64,000 nt of DNA from Synanceia verrucosa (taxonomy: Eukaryota > Chordata > Actinopteri > Perciformes > Synanceiidae). Below the pieces are notes generated by a model. It was not told the origin of the DNA. It ran no database searches and saw nothing but the letters and a program-made list of their open reading frames with translations. Positions 46,663 through 57,900 of this stretch are shown here, in pieces (within the stretch, counting starts at the first letter, position 1; each line of letters begins with the position of its first letter). Both the position numbers and the translations under genes were made by a program. The stretch is taken from positions 13,840,501-13,904,500 of the forward strand of contig CM056561.1 in NCBI GenBank assembly GCA_029721515.1. The letters run 5' to 3'.

Positions 46663-47180
46663 AGGGCCCGAGCCGACTGCAGCAAGCAGCGATGAGAGCC
46701 CTATTGTAATGCTGGGAATTATTTGTTAGTTTTCTCTATTATTCTGCCCACTTTTTTCAACGTTAGCACACCCTATACATGCTCAAAAAGTACTGAAATT
46801 TTGTAGGCGGATTGTGTCTGGTGAAAATTTGTGTATGTTACCAAGCACTTTTATTGACAAAAAGAACTACAGAACTACTGTGGTCAATTTGATGTTGACA
46901 AAATAGAGATGTTTTAAAAAATATTGCCAAATGCTTTATGGGTTGTGCTGTGACCTCTAGAGGGCGCACAAAAGAGACAACATTTATCAAAGCGTTAACA
47001 TGTTGTAACTCAGCCATTGTTATTTCAAAAATCTTTGAAACTTTCTAGGATGATGTGCCATTTGGTCCTGAACGCACTGACAGAGATTCACTTTTGTCCG
47101 CCATAGCGCCCCTAGAAAGTCCAGAAAAACTTTTTTTCCCTGCTGACATTGCTTTATGAATGTCCAAAGCATCTAAAAAA
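46663..47180. repeat. Interspersed repeat starting GGGCCCGAGC
   Basis: GGGCCCGAGC, followed by GAGAGCCCTATTGTAATGCT and then a passage with ATTTTGTAGGCGGATTGTG and TAGAGGGCGCACAAAAGAG, matches the pattern of a common fish interspersed repeat. The superfamily is not assigned. Confidence 0.45.
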
Positions 47181-47224
47181 AAAAAATGCTTGTAGTTGAT
47201 GGGCAATTACATTTCGTAGCACAT

Positions 47225-47545
47225 ACTGAGGTGCATCAACTTCTTTGCGTAGAGGTTGGCGGTGACTCAGAGGGCTCCATAGCCTCCACTGTGAAGAGAG
47301 GCAGAAGTATAAACTAGTCATGGTTGATTCTGTTTCCTGTCACCACCATTTTTGCCCATTTTTGCCAGTAACTCCATTTGGACCAAATGCCAAAAATACA
47401 TTGCCAGAGACATTCAGAGTCATTCTGCGCTGCAAATGGGAAAATGGGTTAATTAAACTTTTTAATCAGATTAATTATGTTGATGGATTTATCCTCATTG
47501 ATGTGCTAATTTTGTCAGCCCCAAAAAAATATATTACCAATTAAC
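47225..47545 (-). repeat. hAT-like repeat fragment, inverted partner of 48789-49300
   Basis: Its inverse matches the plus strand of 48838-49090 (for example TTTGCGTAGAGGT, CATTTTTGCC and CATTCTG-GCTGCA blocks). It is truncated and oriented opposite to the longer copy 1.2 kb away. Confidence 0.6.
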
Positions 47546-48788
47546 TCAGCAGGGTGGGCATACAGTATGAAGGTATGATCAGTATGGGCAGATTAAATAT
47601 CAAGATGAGGTTGGAGTGTGTTACCGAAAGACATTTTTTCAGAGGAAGACTGGGTGGCAAGGCTGGGAAGTTATGTTTAGTAACTTGAAGGGAGAATAGT
47701 TTTGAATGAGGGCTTTATGCTTACCTTGGAGTGTGTGTGTGATCACAGATAAAATGACCTGTAGACTTGTGAGAATGCTGCAGAAAAGGCTTGGGAGGGT
47801 ATGTCACCTCTGAGAAAGGGTGGCAGATATGTACTGTAACAAAACCTCCACCTGGAACAGAGTAGCAGTTTAAAACCAGAGCAAGGCCAGGATCTAACAC
47901 ATATAACTTAATTACAATTTTCTGAAAAAGATCAAGGAGGCTGACAGTCAAATGAAATGTAATCTCTTGCTTTCTGTCTGGCATACACACACACACAGTA
48001 GTGAATACACACATTGTCTAGTCACTTCTTTTTCACTCCCTCAGTTTCTTTCTTTCACACACTCAGACATTCTTAGCTGTGCTATCTCCTCCTCCCTGCA
48101 CAACCCACATTCCCACTCAGTAATTACTCCCAGAATCCCTCCCTCTGACAGAGTACTGTAACAGCTACAGTCACAAACTGTGTTCTTACTATGTTACCAT
48201 GGTGATGAGAAACAAATTCAGATTATTCTGGTAAAATGCTATGCTCAGCTCAGACTGTTTGTTACAAACCCTCCAGGTTTGTTCCAACACTTCTTGGCAA
48301 CACTCTGGTGGAGCTGACACACCACATTTCACAAGTGTGTGTAAGAACACCTTGTAGTAGCAAAGGTCCAGTTTTTCAGAACTTGTCCCTGCTCCCCTCT
48401 GTGTCAAAGTTTGCTATGTTGGGTGTTTTCAGACACAATAGATTCATTTGACTGGACAGGCGCAGCGTGAAATAAAAGTTCTGCAAAGTGGTCTTCGATA
48501 AAAAGAATGAAAAAAGGGGCAGTGAAAGAATGGCCACTGTCTGTTCCCAAAGAATGTTAAAACTGGCCAAGTTTGACTCTTAGAAGAATCGGCCATTGAC
48601 TGAGAAGTGTGTGAGAATCAACTGTTCATGTTCACAGCACAGGCTTTCAATGTGAAGCTAATTACATAGTTTTCTGGACAACATGGAGTAACCCTACACA
48701 TGTAAATGATAAAGTGAGTGTAAATTTAACTGTAAAATTCCCTCTCTTACAAATGAATTGTTGAATTTATAAGCAATTATTTTAATAC
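47546..48788. other. No gene seen
   Basis: AT-rich sequence with short frames and a CA run near 47988-47998. No supported gene. Confidence 0.45.
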
Positions 48789-50255
48789 TAGGGCTGCCGA
48801 AATTAACAAGTTAATGCAGATTAATCACCGTCATATTTACTCTGATTAAAAAATTGTAATGCAATTAACCCATCTGCAGCACAGAATGATTCTGTCTCCA
48901 GCAACACATTGTGGGGAGTTGGTCCAAGTAGAGTTATCAGCAAAAATGGGCAGTTAATCTGGTAGTGACAAGAAACAGAAACAACCAAGTCAAGTTTATA
49001 CTTTTGCATCTCATCTCAGGGGAGACTACGTGGAACCCACAGAGTCTCTGCAGACCTCTACGCAAAAACGTTGATGTGGTAGGTCTGTGCTGCAGAAAGA
49101 TGTTTGATTATATCGACTGATAAACTCCAACAATTCCCTCTCATTGTTCACTGTGGCTGCTCTGATGTTCACATGTTGCCGATCGAGGATTCCTGAGCAG
49201 TTTAGGAGCTTCCACAGTCGCCAAATATCCACTTCTATAGCCTCCAACTCGCAATGATGCACAGTGTATCCTGACAAGTATAGTGGAGCACGATAGAGGA
49301 ATGTTGTTTAATTGTGGATAAATGTTTGTTTAAAACAAAGAGACAAAAAGTTGTTGCTGTTTCAAGTTGTGTTGTTTAAACTGTTTAAGGTGTTTAATAA
49401 ACACATTCAGTGTAGATATATATCCTAAATAAGAATAAAAAAAAAATAAAAAAAAAATTTTAGTTATAACACACAAAATATCACATGAAATATCAAAGGA
49501 TTTGCTTTTGTTTGCTGTGTGCCTACATGTTATTCCACTTGACTGCATCCTTAGAATCTGTCACCGCTGATGAAACTGAGCAGATCTTAATCACCAGTCC
49601 TTTTAAAACCTGGTCAATAAGTAGCCGTACCAATGGTGAAACGTTTGTCCATGGCACGACTACATCAAAATCAGAGAGAAAGGGCCATTGGTATGCTGAC
49701 AGCTGGAATGGCACAGAGACATGTTGCCAGGGCCTTGGGTGTTCATATGTCAACCATGTCGCGTCTATGGAACCAGTATAATGAGACAGGGCACACTAAT
49801 GACCGACCACGAGCTCCCAGGCCATGTGTCACCACCCCTCGGCAGGACCACCATATTCGTCTTCAACATCTGAGAAACCGTTTCCTGCCAGCTACAGTGA
49901 CTGCAGCACAGACCAGAGGTCGACATCAAAACAGAATCAGCGACCAAACAGTATTCAGCCGCTTGCGTGAGGCCGGGTTGCACAGCCGACATTCCTGTCA
50001 TGGTCTGCTGTTGACTCCAGCACGTCGCCATGTCTGCAATGGGCAAGAGCGCTATTACACTGCATTCGAATTGAAACTTCATATCTGATACGTGTTGTTA
50101 GCATGTCACTTGAATTTGGTACAATATGCATAAACCATGGGAGTGTTGCTTTGGAAGTTTTGGTCAGTGTAGATTAAAAATTAATTTTATTTAATCGTGA
50201 TTAATCAAAATTAATCCTCAACAACCTGTGATTAATCTGTTGTTTAACAGACCTA
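48789..50255 (+). mobile_element. hAT-like non-autonomous element carrying a Tc1 fragment
   Basis: Left end TAGGGCTG, right end CAGACCTA (inverse TAGGTCTG), with ATTAA/TTAAT-rich subterminal sequence on both sides (48801-48860 and 50170-50245). The flanking octamers TTTAATAC and TATAAGAC agree at 6 of 8 positions, consistent with an aged 8-bp hAT target duplication. The middle (about 49555-50172) is a Tc1 fragment inserted later. Confidence 0.5.
49633..50088 (+). pseudogene. Tc1-like transposase, N-terminal half only
   Basis: An open frame of 151 codons. It reads MARLHQNQRERAIGMLTAGM, AQRHVARALGVHMSTMSRLW (first helix-turn-helix), the linker RPRAPRPCVTTPRQDHHIRL, and a second DNA-binding domain ending FSRLREAGLHSRHSC. 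The catalytic DDE half is missing: after about 50035 the sequence jumps to the 3' end of the element (GGAAGTTTTGGTCAGTG, 50153). It is therefore a Tc1 copy with an internal deletion that keeps DNA-binding text in frame. Confidence 0.75.
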
Positions 50256-50329
50256 TATAAGACAAATAATTTTGCAACTACACCCTCACTTTTTCTGTAG
50301 CTTAGGGGGAAGAGGAATCCGTGTAGTTG

Positions 50330-51615
50330 GAAACATTACTAGACATGATGGAGATGGCTGACGATGGGAAGCAGCTGGAGAAGACCCATCTGGAGGAGAT
50401 TTTCTTCTGAGCACAAGTAGGACATGCCTCCACATACTCTCAGACCACACTCACCATCCCCAGCCACCAGAAGTGCTGTTTAATGAAAGACATGGCATGC
50501 TTGATACTAGGATGACACATAAGTACCGAGGTGTGAGCCCATTGCTTGAGACCGCAGATTTGCAAGCACAAAAAGAAGGTTAGGCGGACAGTCGGCGGCA
50601 GGATCTCACGTTAGATTGTTTTACCTTATTTATTTAATGACATCGCCCCTTTCACAGAGTTCCGCAGCAGGATGGCTTCCAGTGTTTTGGACACAGGCTC
50701 AGGATCATACAGCCAGGAGAGAGTGACTGGCTTGTTGTTTGGGACCCCGGTCTGCATGAAAGAGCAAAGTTGAAATGGTTTAAGAATAGTGACCGCCTTG
50801 ACGACCAGCAACTATGATGGAGATAACCTATCATATTTTCTCTCTGATTGAGTGAGTTTGCAGAATAGGAAAGTGCAGGGATGCTCTTTGAGGTATCTGA
50901 ACCACTCATCTGCCTGAGGGTTGCACTGAAATGTAGATCAAGATGTTAATGTGTGCACAACAGCGCCAAAGTTCCAGATTAAACTATGGTGAAAGTTAGC
51001 AAGTCCAAGGAATTGATGAACTGGCTAATCTGCAACTGCTTTTACTTAAGCAACGTTCATTCGTTTCTGTCCTGGGGCTATGAGGAAGTCCAGGACGGAT
51101 ACGGACTTCACATAAAACTCACACTTTTCAGGCTTACAAAACAAATGATTATCAAGGAGGCATGTGAGTACCTACTTCACATGTTGTATATTTGTCTCCA
51201 GGTCTATTAAGTAGACCTGGAGACAAAGACAAAACTTGTCCAATAAAGAGACTCATCATTTACCAGAAACTGAAAGATGGCAGGAGCCTTAGTCCAAAGA
51301 GCATGACAAAGTATTCATCACATCCCAGTGTTGTGTTAAATCCAATTTTCCAGTCATCCCCTCCCAAGTATGCACTAGATGGTAAGTCCTTCTTAAACCC
51401 AGCTGGGTGAACACCTTAGCAGCTTGGCTCTGTTCCAATGCTATATACAGATGGGTAAGGGGATACCTGCTCTTAATTATATTATTGAGTGCAGCATAAT
51501 CAATTAATGGGCAGAACGATCCATCCTTCTTACCCATGAAAAAGAAGCCGGAGAGCTGGAGAGAAGGAGGGACAGATGAGGCCTGCTTTCTGGGACGTGT
51601 CGACATACTCCTCCA
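50330..51615 (-). pseudogene. Ty3/gypsy pol remnant (RT, RNase H, integrase start)
   Basis: Reading on the minus strand from 51606: GFFFMGKKDGSFCPLIDYAALNN, given here as the RT fingers region (51540-51480), then NRYPL-like and LGLRRTYHLVHTWEG text. Next is thumb text near 51090-51160 (a C-K-P-EKCEFYVKSV-like phrase in shifted frames), then an RNase H stretch (FCKLTQSERKYD, near 50860), the linker EPVSKTLEAILL (near 50685), and an integrase zinc-binding region with HTSVLMCHPSIKHAM, FWWLGM and CPTCAQ (50530-50400). Many stops. No LTR was found beside it. Confidence 0.7.
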
Positions 51616-51890
51616 TGGCTTTCTTTATAGGAACAGAGATGGTGTATAGCCAGTACCATGGAATGGTGAGCTGACTAAAAGAGACAGAGGGTTAGCAAAA
51701 ACATGATTAGTAATAGTCAGGGCTGAGATGCTGTGAGATCGCGAGAGTCTGTGAGATTTGTGAGATTCAACATGGCGGCCCCCAGCTGCTCGACTAAGAT
51801 TTAGCAAAATACCGTCTTTGCAGACTTACTTTGCGCTTTAATCAGCCCAATTAAGTTAGATTTACAAAGCTGTACATAGCTTCACTCAAG

Positions 51891-52682
51891 GTGGAGGATC
51901 TTGAAAACTTCATCGACGATTATTTCTTTCGGTGCGCCATGGAAGACTCCAATACCGAAACTCGCCGAGACAACCCAAACAAGAGGAAGAAAACAGACTC
52001 CTCTACTGATACACAGGACCTTGAGACCACGGATGTCCAGATAAGCGTCCTCGAATCAATCAGTAAAAAGCTCAATATACTTAAGACGCTCCACGATGAG
52101 ATTAAGGATCTGAAGGCTAGCCTGGAGTTTACTCACCAGCAGATATCCGACCTGCAGAGGGACAACACCGAGCTCCGCTCCACGCTGACAGCCGTCACTT
52201 TGGAGGTAAATATCCTTAAAAAAGAGAATAAATCTCTTCTGGAGACCGTCCTTGACATCCAGACGAGGAGCATGCGGGATAACCTGATCTTTTCCGGTAT
52301 TCCAGAATCCACACCGGATGACCCAGAGTCCCTAGTTAAAAACTTCATGGCATCGGCTCTTAAAATCCCAAAAGAGACTGTGAATAACATCACTTTCCAC
52401 CGTGTTCACTGGCTCGGACCCCGAAGAGGAGACCGCCACCGTCCTATCATCGCAAAATTCGAACACTTTAAGCAAAAAGAGCTCGTCAAGAGCAAAGGAC
52501 GGGAGCTGAAAGGAAAGCCATTCGGGATGAATGACCAGTTTCCACGGGAAATCAACGAGAGGCGCAAAGTCTTGTTTCCTATAATGAAAGAGCACAGACA
52601 GCGAGGCAAGTGGACTGCACTTGTGGTGGACAAACTCTACATAGATGGCCAGCTGTTCAGGGAATCCTCCATCACCCCCTAG
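51891..52682 (+). CDS. L1 ORF1 protein, intact
   Basis: 263 residues with no interruption. L1 ORF1 proteins form trimers and bind LINE RNA as chaperones. Residues 1-45 are polar, with a basic patch NKRKK. Residues about 48-130 form a long coiled coil (ISVLESISKKLNILKTLHDE through LEVNILKKENKSLLETVLDI). Residues 135-215 form the RRM-like domain (MRDNLIFSGIPES, FHRVHWLGPRRGDRHRPIIA). The rest is the C-terminal domain ending LYIDGQLFRESSITP. The ATG at 51891 opens the frame; an alternative is the internal Met at residue 17. Its partner ORF2 downstream is defective, so the protein could only act in trans, if expressed at all. Confidence 0.8.
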   Translation: MEDLENFIDDYFFRCAMEDSNTETRRDNPNKRKKTDSSTDTQDLETTDVQISVLESISKKLNILKTLHDEIKDLKASLEFTHQQISDLQRDNTELRSTLTAVTLEVNILKKENKSLLETVLDIQTRSMRDNLIFSGIPESTPDDPESLVKNFMASALKIPKETVNNITFHRVHWLGPRRGDRHRPIIAKFEHFKQKELVKSKGRELKGKPFGMNDQFPREINERRKVLFPIMKEHRQRGKWTALVVDKLYIDGQLFRESSITP

Positions 52683-53188
52683 CTCTTCTAAGGAAAAGAT
52701 AAGTAACCACAAAAAATATATGGCTCAGATTTTTAAATATATCACTCGTTAGTTAAAGATACATAGAAAGCAATCAAATCTCACAAGTTTCAAATGTTTC
52801 ACTGTCCCAAACGTCACCCCCCACTAGGGATCCCTTCCCTTCTTTTATTCTTCTTTTTCTCCCCCTCTGTGTTAAATCTCCATGTACCCCTCTCTCTCAC
52901 ACTCACTCCTCCTGCCCCCCTCCCCCCTATGTACCCTCTTTGTTTGTTATGATTTTCTGTGTCACAGTGTGTTTGTTGTTAGTTTCACAGGCTTTATGGT
53001 GCCTTTTTATGATACATATCATGACTCATTGTATACATCTGTCCCTAACATCTACAAGGTCTTCAATCAACACCTTACACTCCACCATCCTGACATTCAC
53101 AGCTCTGGGACATTCACAGCTCACAAACCGCAACATTCTATTTACATTACACTGTCACTTACTCAGTGTCTGAACATCCTCTCTTCTT

Positions 53189-54285
53189 ATGTCTAAGTTA
53201 AACACAGTTTCCTGCAACGTACATGGCATACGCTCACAGACAAAAAGAATTAAAATCCTGGACTATGTATCAAAACTAAAAGCAGATATTCTCCTTTTGC
53301 AAGAGACACATCTACTACAATCAGAAGAGAAATCTCTTACAGATTCAAATTATAATATCATATTTTCATCTTGTTATAACAACAGACAAAGAGGAGTCTC
53401 TATTCTAATCCACAAGAGAGTCCCATTTACCTTAAACTGTTGGATAACAGACCTAGAGGGCAGATACATTATTATTCAAGCAACAATTTTTGATAAACAA
53501 TACACAATTGCCAATCTGCATGCTCCTAATAGTGATGATCCAGCCTTCTTTCATACTGTTTTCTTTCATTTATCAGACTTAAATGCTAACTCAACTGCTA
53601 CTATCGGAGATGACTTTAACATAGTTTTAAATCCCTCTGTAGATCGATCGAACATGCCAACGCAGACGAAACAATTACAATCAGTCCAAACCATACGGGA
53701 TTATATGAAAGATTTTGGAGTAGATGATGTCTGGAGACTCAAAAACCCAGGAAAAAGGGAATATACTTTCTTCTCTGCAGTACACCAAACACTTTCAAGA
53801 ATTGACTTTTTCCTTTCAAATAACTCCATCGCACACGAAATTTCCACTAGAATTCACCCAATCATCATCAGTGACCATGCACCTATATCCCTCAGTCTGC
53901 AAAATTACCGTAAACCTCCTCAACCTGGCGCTTCAACATATCTCAACTTAAAGATCCAGAATTTGATCAAATGGTAAGGAGAGAGTGGGCAGACTTTCTA
54001 AAAAATAATGACTCTCCAGATTCATCTCCTTCTTTACTTTGGGAAACCTGGAAGGCCGTAATTAGAGGTAAAATAATATTGTATTCTTCATACAAGAAAA
54101 GAAAGGAACAACAAATAGAGACAGATACTGAGGAAAAAATTAAACAACTTTCGCAGGATTATGCATTAAACTCCAGCGACCAATTACGATCCGAGTTGCA
54201 CAATGCAAAGTTATGCCTACATCTTGCCTATGCCTTGTTCTACATCTTTTGCAGAAGAATGGTCTCCATTTATTGGAGCTCTTAA
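53189..54285 (+). pseudogene. L1 ORF2, endonuclease part kept, RT deleted
   Basis: An apurinic-type endonuclease of 263 codons: LNTVSCNVHGIRS, ILLLQETHLL (catalytic Glu), IANLHAPN, IGDDFNIVLNPSVDRS (where most have GDFN), LSRIDFFL and IISDHAPISLSL (SDH). A frameshift near 53973 leads to WADFLKNN...LWETWKAVIRGKII and a lysine-rich linker (to about 54205). The reverse transcriptase, thumb and zinc-knuckle regions are absent. The remaining text (EEWSPFIGALN in another frame, 54255-54285) looks like the ORF2 carboxyl end. Confidence 0.75.
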
Positions 54286-54420
54286 TATAAATTCATAGTC
54301 TGCTCTTGTCTGTTAGCGTATGCCGACCCCCCTCATAAATTTCAGTTATTCCAGAAAATATTCATTCTCTCTGTGCCTTTATTATGACCCCTAACTTGTC
54401 TTATCTTCTCCTATACTACA

Positions 54421-54960
54421 ATTGAATAATCATCTCTTCATTAAGGAATGATGGATCCAAGGACTCCAAGGCTGGGTGCATGCACAAGGGGATTACTTTT
54501 CCTCTGGTCCCTAGCGTCGCTCTACGATTCAGTGAGGCCTGCCCAGCTGTGGCCCCTCCCCCCGGGGTGGACGTGTCCGATGTCTCTCCTTTTGGGCCCA
54601 AGGACTTCTGGGCCTTCGCTATTTTCCGGGAGCCGGGGGGCGGTCGTTGCCCCTATCTCCTTGTGGCGGTCCGACTGGCTCTGGGAGGAGGGGGGGCATT
54701 CTCTAATTAATGTGTGCTACTGGCTTGCTGCGGTTCTGCGTGGCTGCTGGGGCTCTGCTCTGGGGTCGCAGCTTTCAGGGTCATGGTGTTGGTGGGGCCT
54801 GCTGATTTGTGTGGGCTCTCCCTGGCTCCTGGCAATTGCTGCTTTCTGCTCTGTATCCATGTTTACAACGAAAAGCTCACTGTTAACTGTGATCCAGTCA
54901 GCCTCCTCTCGCTAATTCCTGGTCAAAATGAGCTGCTTCTCTTTTTCGAGTGCAAATGAT
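54421..54960. repeat. GC-rich repeat-like block
   Basis: A strongly G/C-rich stretch (for example CCCCTCCCCCCGGGGTGGAC at 54555 and TGTGGCGGTCCGACTGGCTC at 54662) in an otherwise AT-rich region, directly behind the L1 ORF2 end. It may be the L1 3' UTR or a separate repeat. Open frames in it look like composition effects. Confidence 0.4.
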
Positions 54961-55446
54961 TGCGTGTTTACAGTCATCACTGAAACGTCTGAAATCCATC
55001 TTCAAAGATATCAGAAGAGGCTTTGCTTGGAAGACGCTATGTCCATGTATTCATTAATATTCTCACTCACATTTACAGTAAAATACTGAAAAAAATGCCA
55101 CAGGCTTTTTCTTTATCCCACAAGTTTAATAAATTATGTTCTTCAATAAACTTAATGGAAAAAGAAAAGCTTCTGTCAGCCTCAGAGCCATTTCAGTGAT
55201 CGTTGTAAACGGCGATCATTTGCTTACCAGAAAACAACAAGCAGCTCATTTGACTAGAAGGGGCTGACTGGACAGCAGTGCGGCAGTCGACCATGCCTGC
55301 TGAATAAAGAGGCGTGTAGTGTGAACACTCCCGTCACTGACCAGTACTGTACTGTGAACACCTCAAGAGTCTGACCAGGGAGGACAGAGTCACGTAGTGT
55401 GAACAGCACAGAGAGTCAATGACAGTCGTGTAGTGTGAACAAGGCA
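54961..55446. repeat. Possible DNA-element remnant with GTAGTGTGAAC motifs
   Basis: GTAGTGTGAAC at 55318, 55395 and 55431 and GTACTGTGAAC at 55352, spaced 34-43 bases apart; also present once at 18639. The origin is not determined. Confidence 0.4.
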
Positions 55447-55845
55447 TAAGGCATTAGCCTTTAGATTACGAACAAAGTTTTTAAAAAAGCTGTATTACCA
55501 AATATTACCAAATATTTAACTAGAAAGTAACAACCAAAAACTCTCACAAATGAGGCAAAAACCATTTTTGATGGCAGGAGCAAAATACAAACATGGAGCA
55601 TGGATGTGAAGCAGCACAGGTAAGTGACAGGATGAACTGGCAAAGGACAGGTGGAGACAATCAAGGCAGGGGAAGACAATCAACTCAGGAGGGCAAGAAG
55701 CAAAGTGATCTGAAACAACAAGAAAAAGGCATCACTACAAAAAATGGAAAAAGACAAGGTAACAAAAACAGGACAAAAATGGTTGTTAACTTAAGATGAA
55801 TGATGGGACAAAACAGCTTGCTGCTCTTTAATAAAATTCAATTCA
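55447..55845. other. No gene seen
   Basis: A-rich sequence. Short frames only. Confidence 0.45.
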
Positions 55846-56215
55846 ATTTCATTTGTATTGTCCATGACAAATTACAATTTTTTTGTACAGAGTAACAACA
55901 ATGACAAACGCACATAGACACTCTATATGACAACAGTTGATACATGTAAAATTGTATAGAGAGAATGTCCTGGGGGATGAAAAGCAGCATCCAGCTGTCA
56001 CCAATGGATTCTGAGCAACACATCCTCCTCTTCTCCATGCCAATGATATGGAGTCTGGGCAATACATGCTCTTTCCCACCATGCAAAACATGTGAAGCCT
56101 GGATAGCACCTTATCCTCTCGACCACTCTAAAAGGATGGAGCCTGAGCAAGATGTCCTCGTCACCACCACATTAAGCACATTCCTATAGATGAAGCCTGG
56201 GCTCCCAACCAGTAG
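55846..56215 (-). mobile_element. L2 LINE 3' UTR fragment with tandem units
   Basis: The inverse of this stretch carries the GGATGTGTTGCTCAGAATCC and GCATGTATTGCCCAGACTCC units and the phrase CTTTTCATCCCCCAGGACAT, which follow the same order as the 3' UTR at 2454-2720. It ends at 55846 with a tail-like TTGAATTGAATTTTA (inverse). It is a 5'-truncated copy on the minus strand. Confidence 0.65.
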
Positions 56216-56893
56216 TGTAGTCTATCAGGTATAAGCCGTATACCCACTAGAAAACGATCCAAGTTACTGTATAACCACTACAAATGAGCTAAGATATGTA
56301 TCAGCATGGATTCTAGGGGTCCATGATTGACAGGAGCCCAGAGAGGCCCCTAACACAATTATAATACTGAAAATTCAGTCATAAACTCACAGTCACATAT
56401 ACATTTTACTTTCAATGTATTGGAAATACTAAGTTTATTTGTTTTGGAAACATATCTCAATGCCCTCCCCCCCTCTATTTCGTAAAATGGTTGTCAGACA
56501 GGCTGTAGAGAGCTAACAGACAGTGACTCAACATGGAGGAGGAGACAGGAGGATGTCTCAAAAGTCAAGGACTTGAAAAAGAAAAGTGAAAAAGCTCAGA
56601 AAGCAGAATGAAGTGAAGGGTTGACAGTCTGTCACCCAGTTCTTTCATAGGCAAGGTGGGTCTGTTAGTGGCTCATGTGATGGAAACATTAGCCTATTGG
56701 CTAGTCCTAACTTTGTCCATATTTTATAAGATAGCTTACTTTTCTCCCCATATTAGCTCATATTTCTGAAGAAAACCCTGGATTTATTCATTCAGTCCTT
56801 CACCTACTAAGTAACTGTCATGTTGTTCTTTTCATGTTTCATTTTGTTTTTCAATATGGGAATTCTAGTAAAAAATATCCAAAATGCATACTT
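56216..56893. other. No gene seen
   Basis: No supported feature. Confidence 0.45.
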
Positions 56894-56895
56894 AT

Positions 56896-57385
56896 ACACT
56901 GCCTGGCCGAAAAAAAAGTTGGCACCTGGATTTGACTAAGCTAATAGGTACGAGTCTCCTATTGGATAATTACTGCAGGTTCAGCAACAATATGTGCTCA
57001 AAGAATGAGGTCAGCTGACTACCTGAATATACTGAATAACCAGGTTATTCCATCAATGGATTTTTTTCTTTCCTGATGGCACGGGCATATTCCAAGATGA
57101 CAATGTGAAGATTCATCGGGCTCAAATAGTGAAAGAGTGGTTCAGGAAGCATGACGCATCATTTTCACCACAGAGTCCAGACCTTAACCCCACTGAGAAT
57201 CTCTGGGATGTGCTGGAGAAGGCTTTGTGCAGTGGTCAGACTCTACCATCATCAATGCAAGATCTTGGTGAAAAATGAATGCAGCGCTGGATGGAAATAA
57301 ATCTTGTGACGTTGCAGAAGCTTATCAAAACAATGCCACAGCGCATAATCAAAGGTAAAGGCAGTCCAACGAAATATTAAAGTAT
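56896..57385 (+). mobile_element. Tc1-like element, internally deleted, right end lost
   Basis: The left end CACTGCCTGGCCGAAAAAAA follows a TA (56894-56895). After about 150 bases it jumps to the transposase C-terminus: GIFQDDNVKIHRAQIVKEWF (second Asp in QDN), SPQSPDLNPTENLWDVLEK (triad Glu) and MPQRIIKGKGSPTKY. It has one stop near 57276. The right inverted repeat is missing where the next MITE begins. Confidence 0.75.
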
Positions 57386-57401
57386 TAAATATTAGAGTTT
57401 T

Positions 57402-57862
57402 GTGGCTTTTCCATTACAACTGAGTACCTCCTCGGCGTGGGTGGGGTCGTCATACTGCAGCGCAAAACTGACGTAACTTCATTTGCATGCAACACAGAAA
57501 ACCGGGAAGAAGAAGAACAACAAATAATGGAGGACAAGGAAGTGATCATGTATTTGTTGCTCACTCTGTGACTTTTTGTCAGGCACAAAGTAAAAGAAGA
57601 GAGAAGGGAAGACTCCAGGAAGTGTAAAAGTAGCGAAACAGTTGCTGGTTTTAAAAATGGCGGAGTCGAGTTGTTTTTGGCTTTTACAGTCCAATTGGAC
57701 ATCCCGCAACCAATGACACTTCCAATGACGACACTCGTTGGCCAATCAGTGGAAGACAGTCGGCTGACGTCACGTTTTAGTATCGCTTCGGGTCGCTTGG
57801 AACCAGGGCTGAGGAGGTACGAAAAAAGTATCAGGTACCAGGTACTGGTGGAAAAGCGCCAC
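57402..57862. mobile_element. Non-autonomous DNA element with GTGGC-TTTTCCA ends
   Basis: The left end GTGGCTTTTCCATTACAAC, followed by TGAGTACC, is roughly inverted at the right end (GGTACTGGTGGAAAAGCGCC, 57841-57860). About 461 bp. A second TGGAAAAGCGCC occurs at 57889-57900, so the true end may be there. Probably hAT-like; the superfamily is uncertain. Confidence 0.55.
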
Positions 57863-57900
57863 AACTGTGTAGAGCCGTGCCGCGCCTGTGGAAAAGCGCC

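Larger units (their letters stand above)
51700..54420 (+). mobile_element. L1-type LINE with intact ORF1 and deleted ORF2
   Basis: The 5' region includes CAACATGGCGGCCCCCAGCT (51768), a start typical of fish L1 leaders. ORF1 is intact (51891-52682). A pyrimidine-rich inter-ORF region follows (52800-53180), then the ORF2 endonuclease (53189-53977). Near 54205 the sequence jumps past the whole reverse transcriptase to a short 3' end. Ends are approximate and no target duplication was found. Confidence 0.75.

Noticed and set aside
54448..54959. 155- and 81-codon frames in the GC-rich block as a membrane protein gene
   Set aside because: Hydrophobic text arises in several frames from GC-rich composition, with no recognised family.
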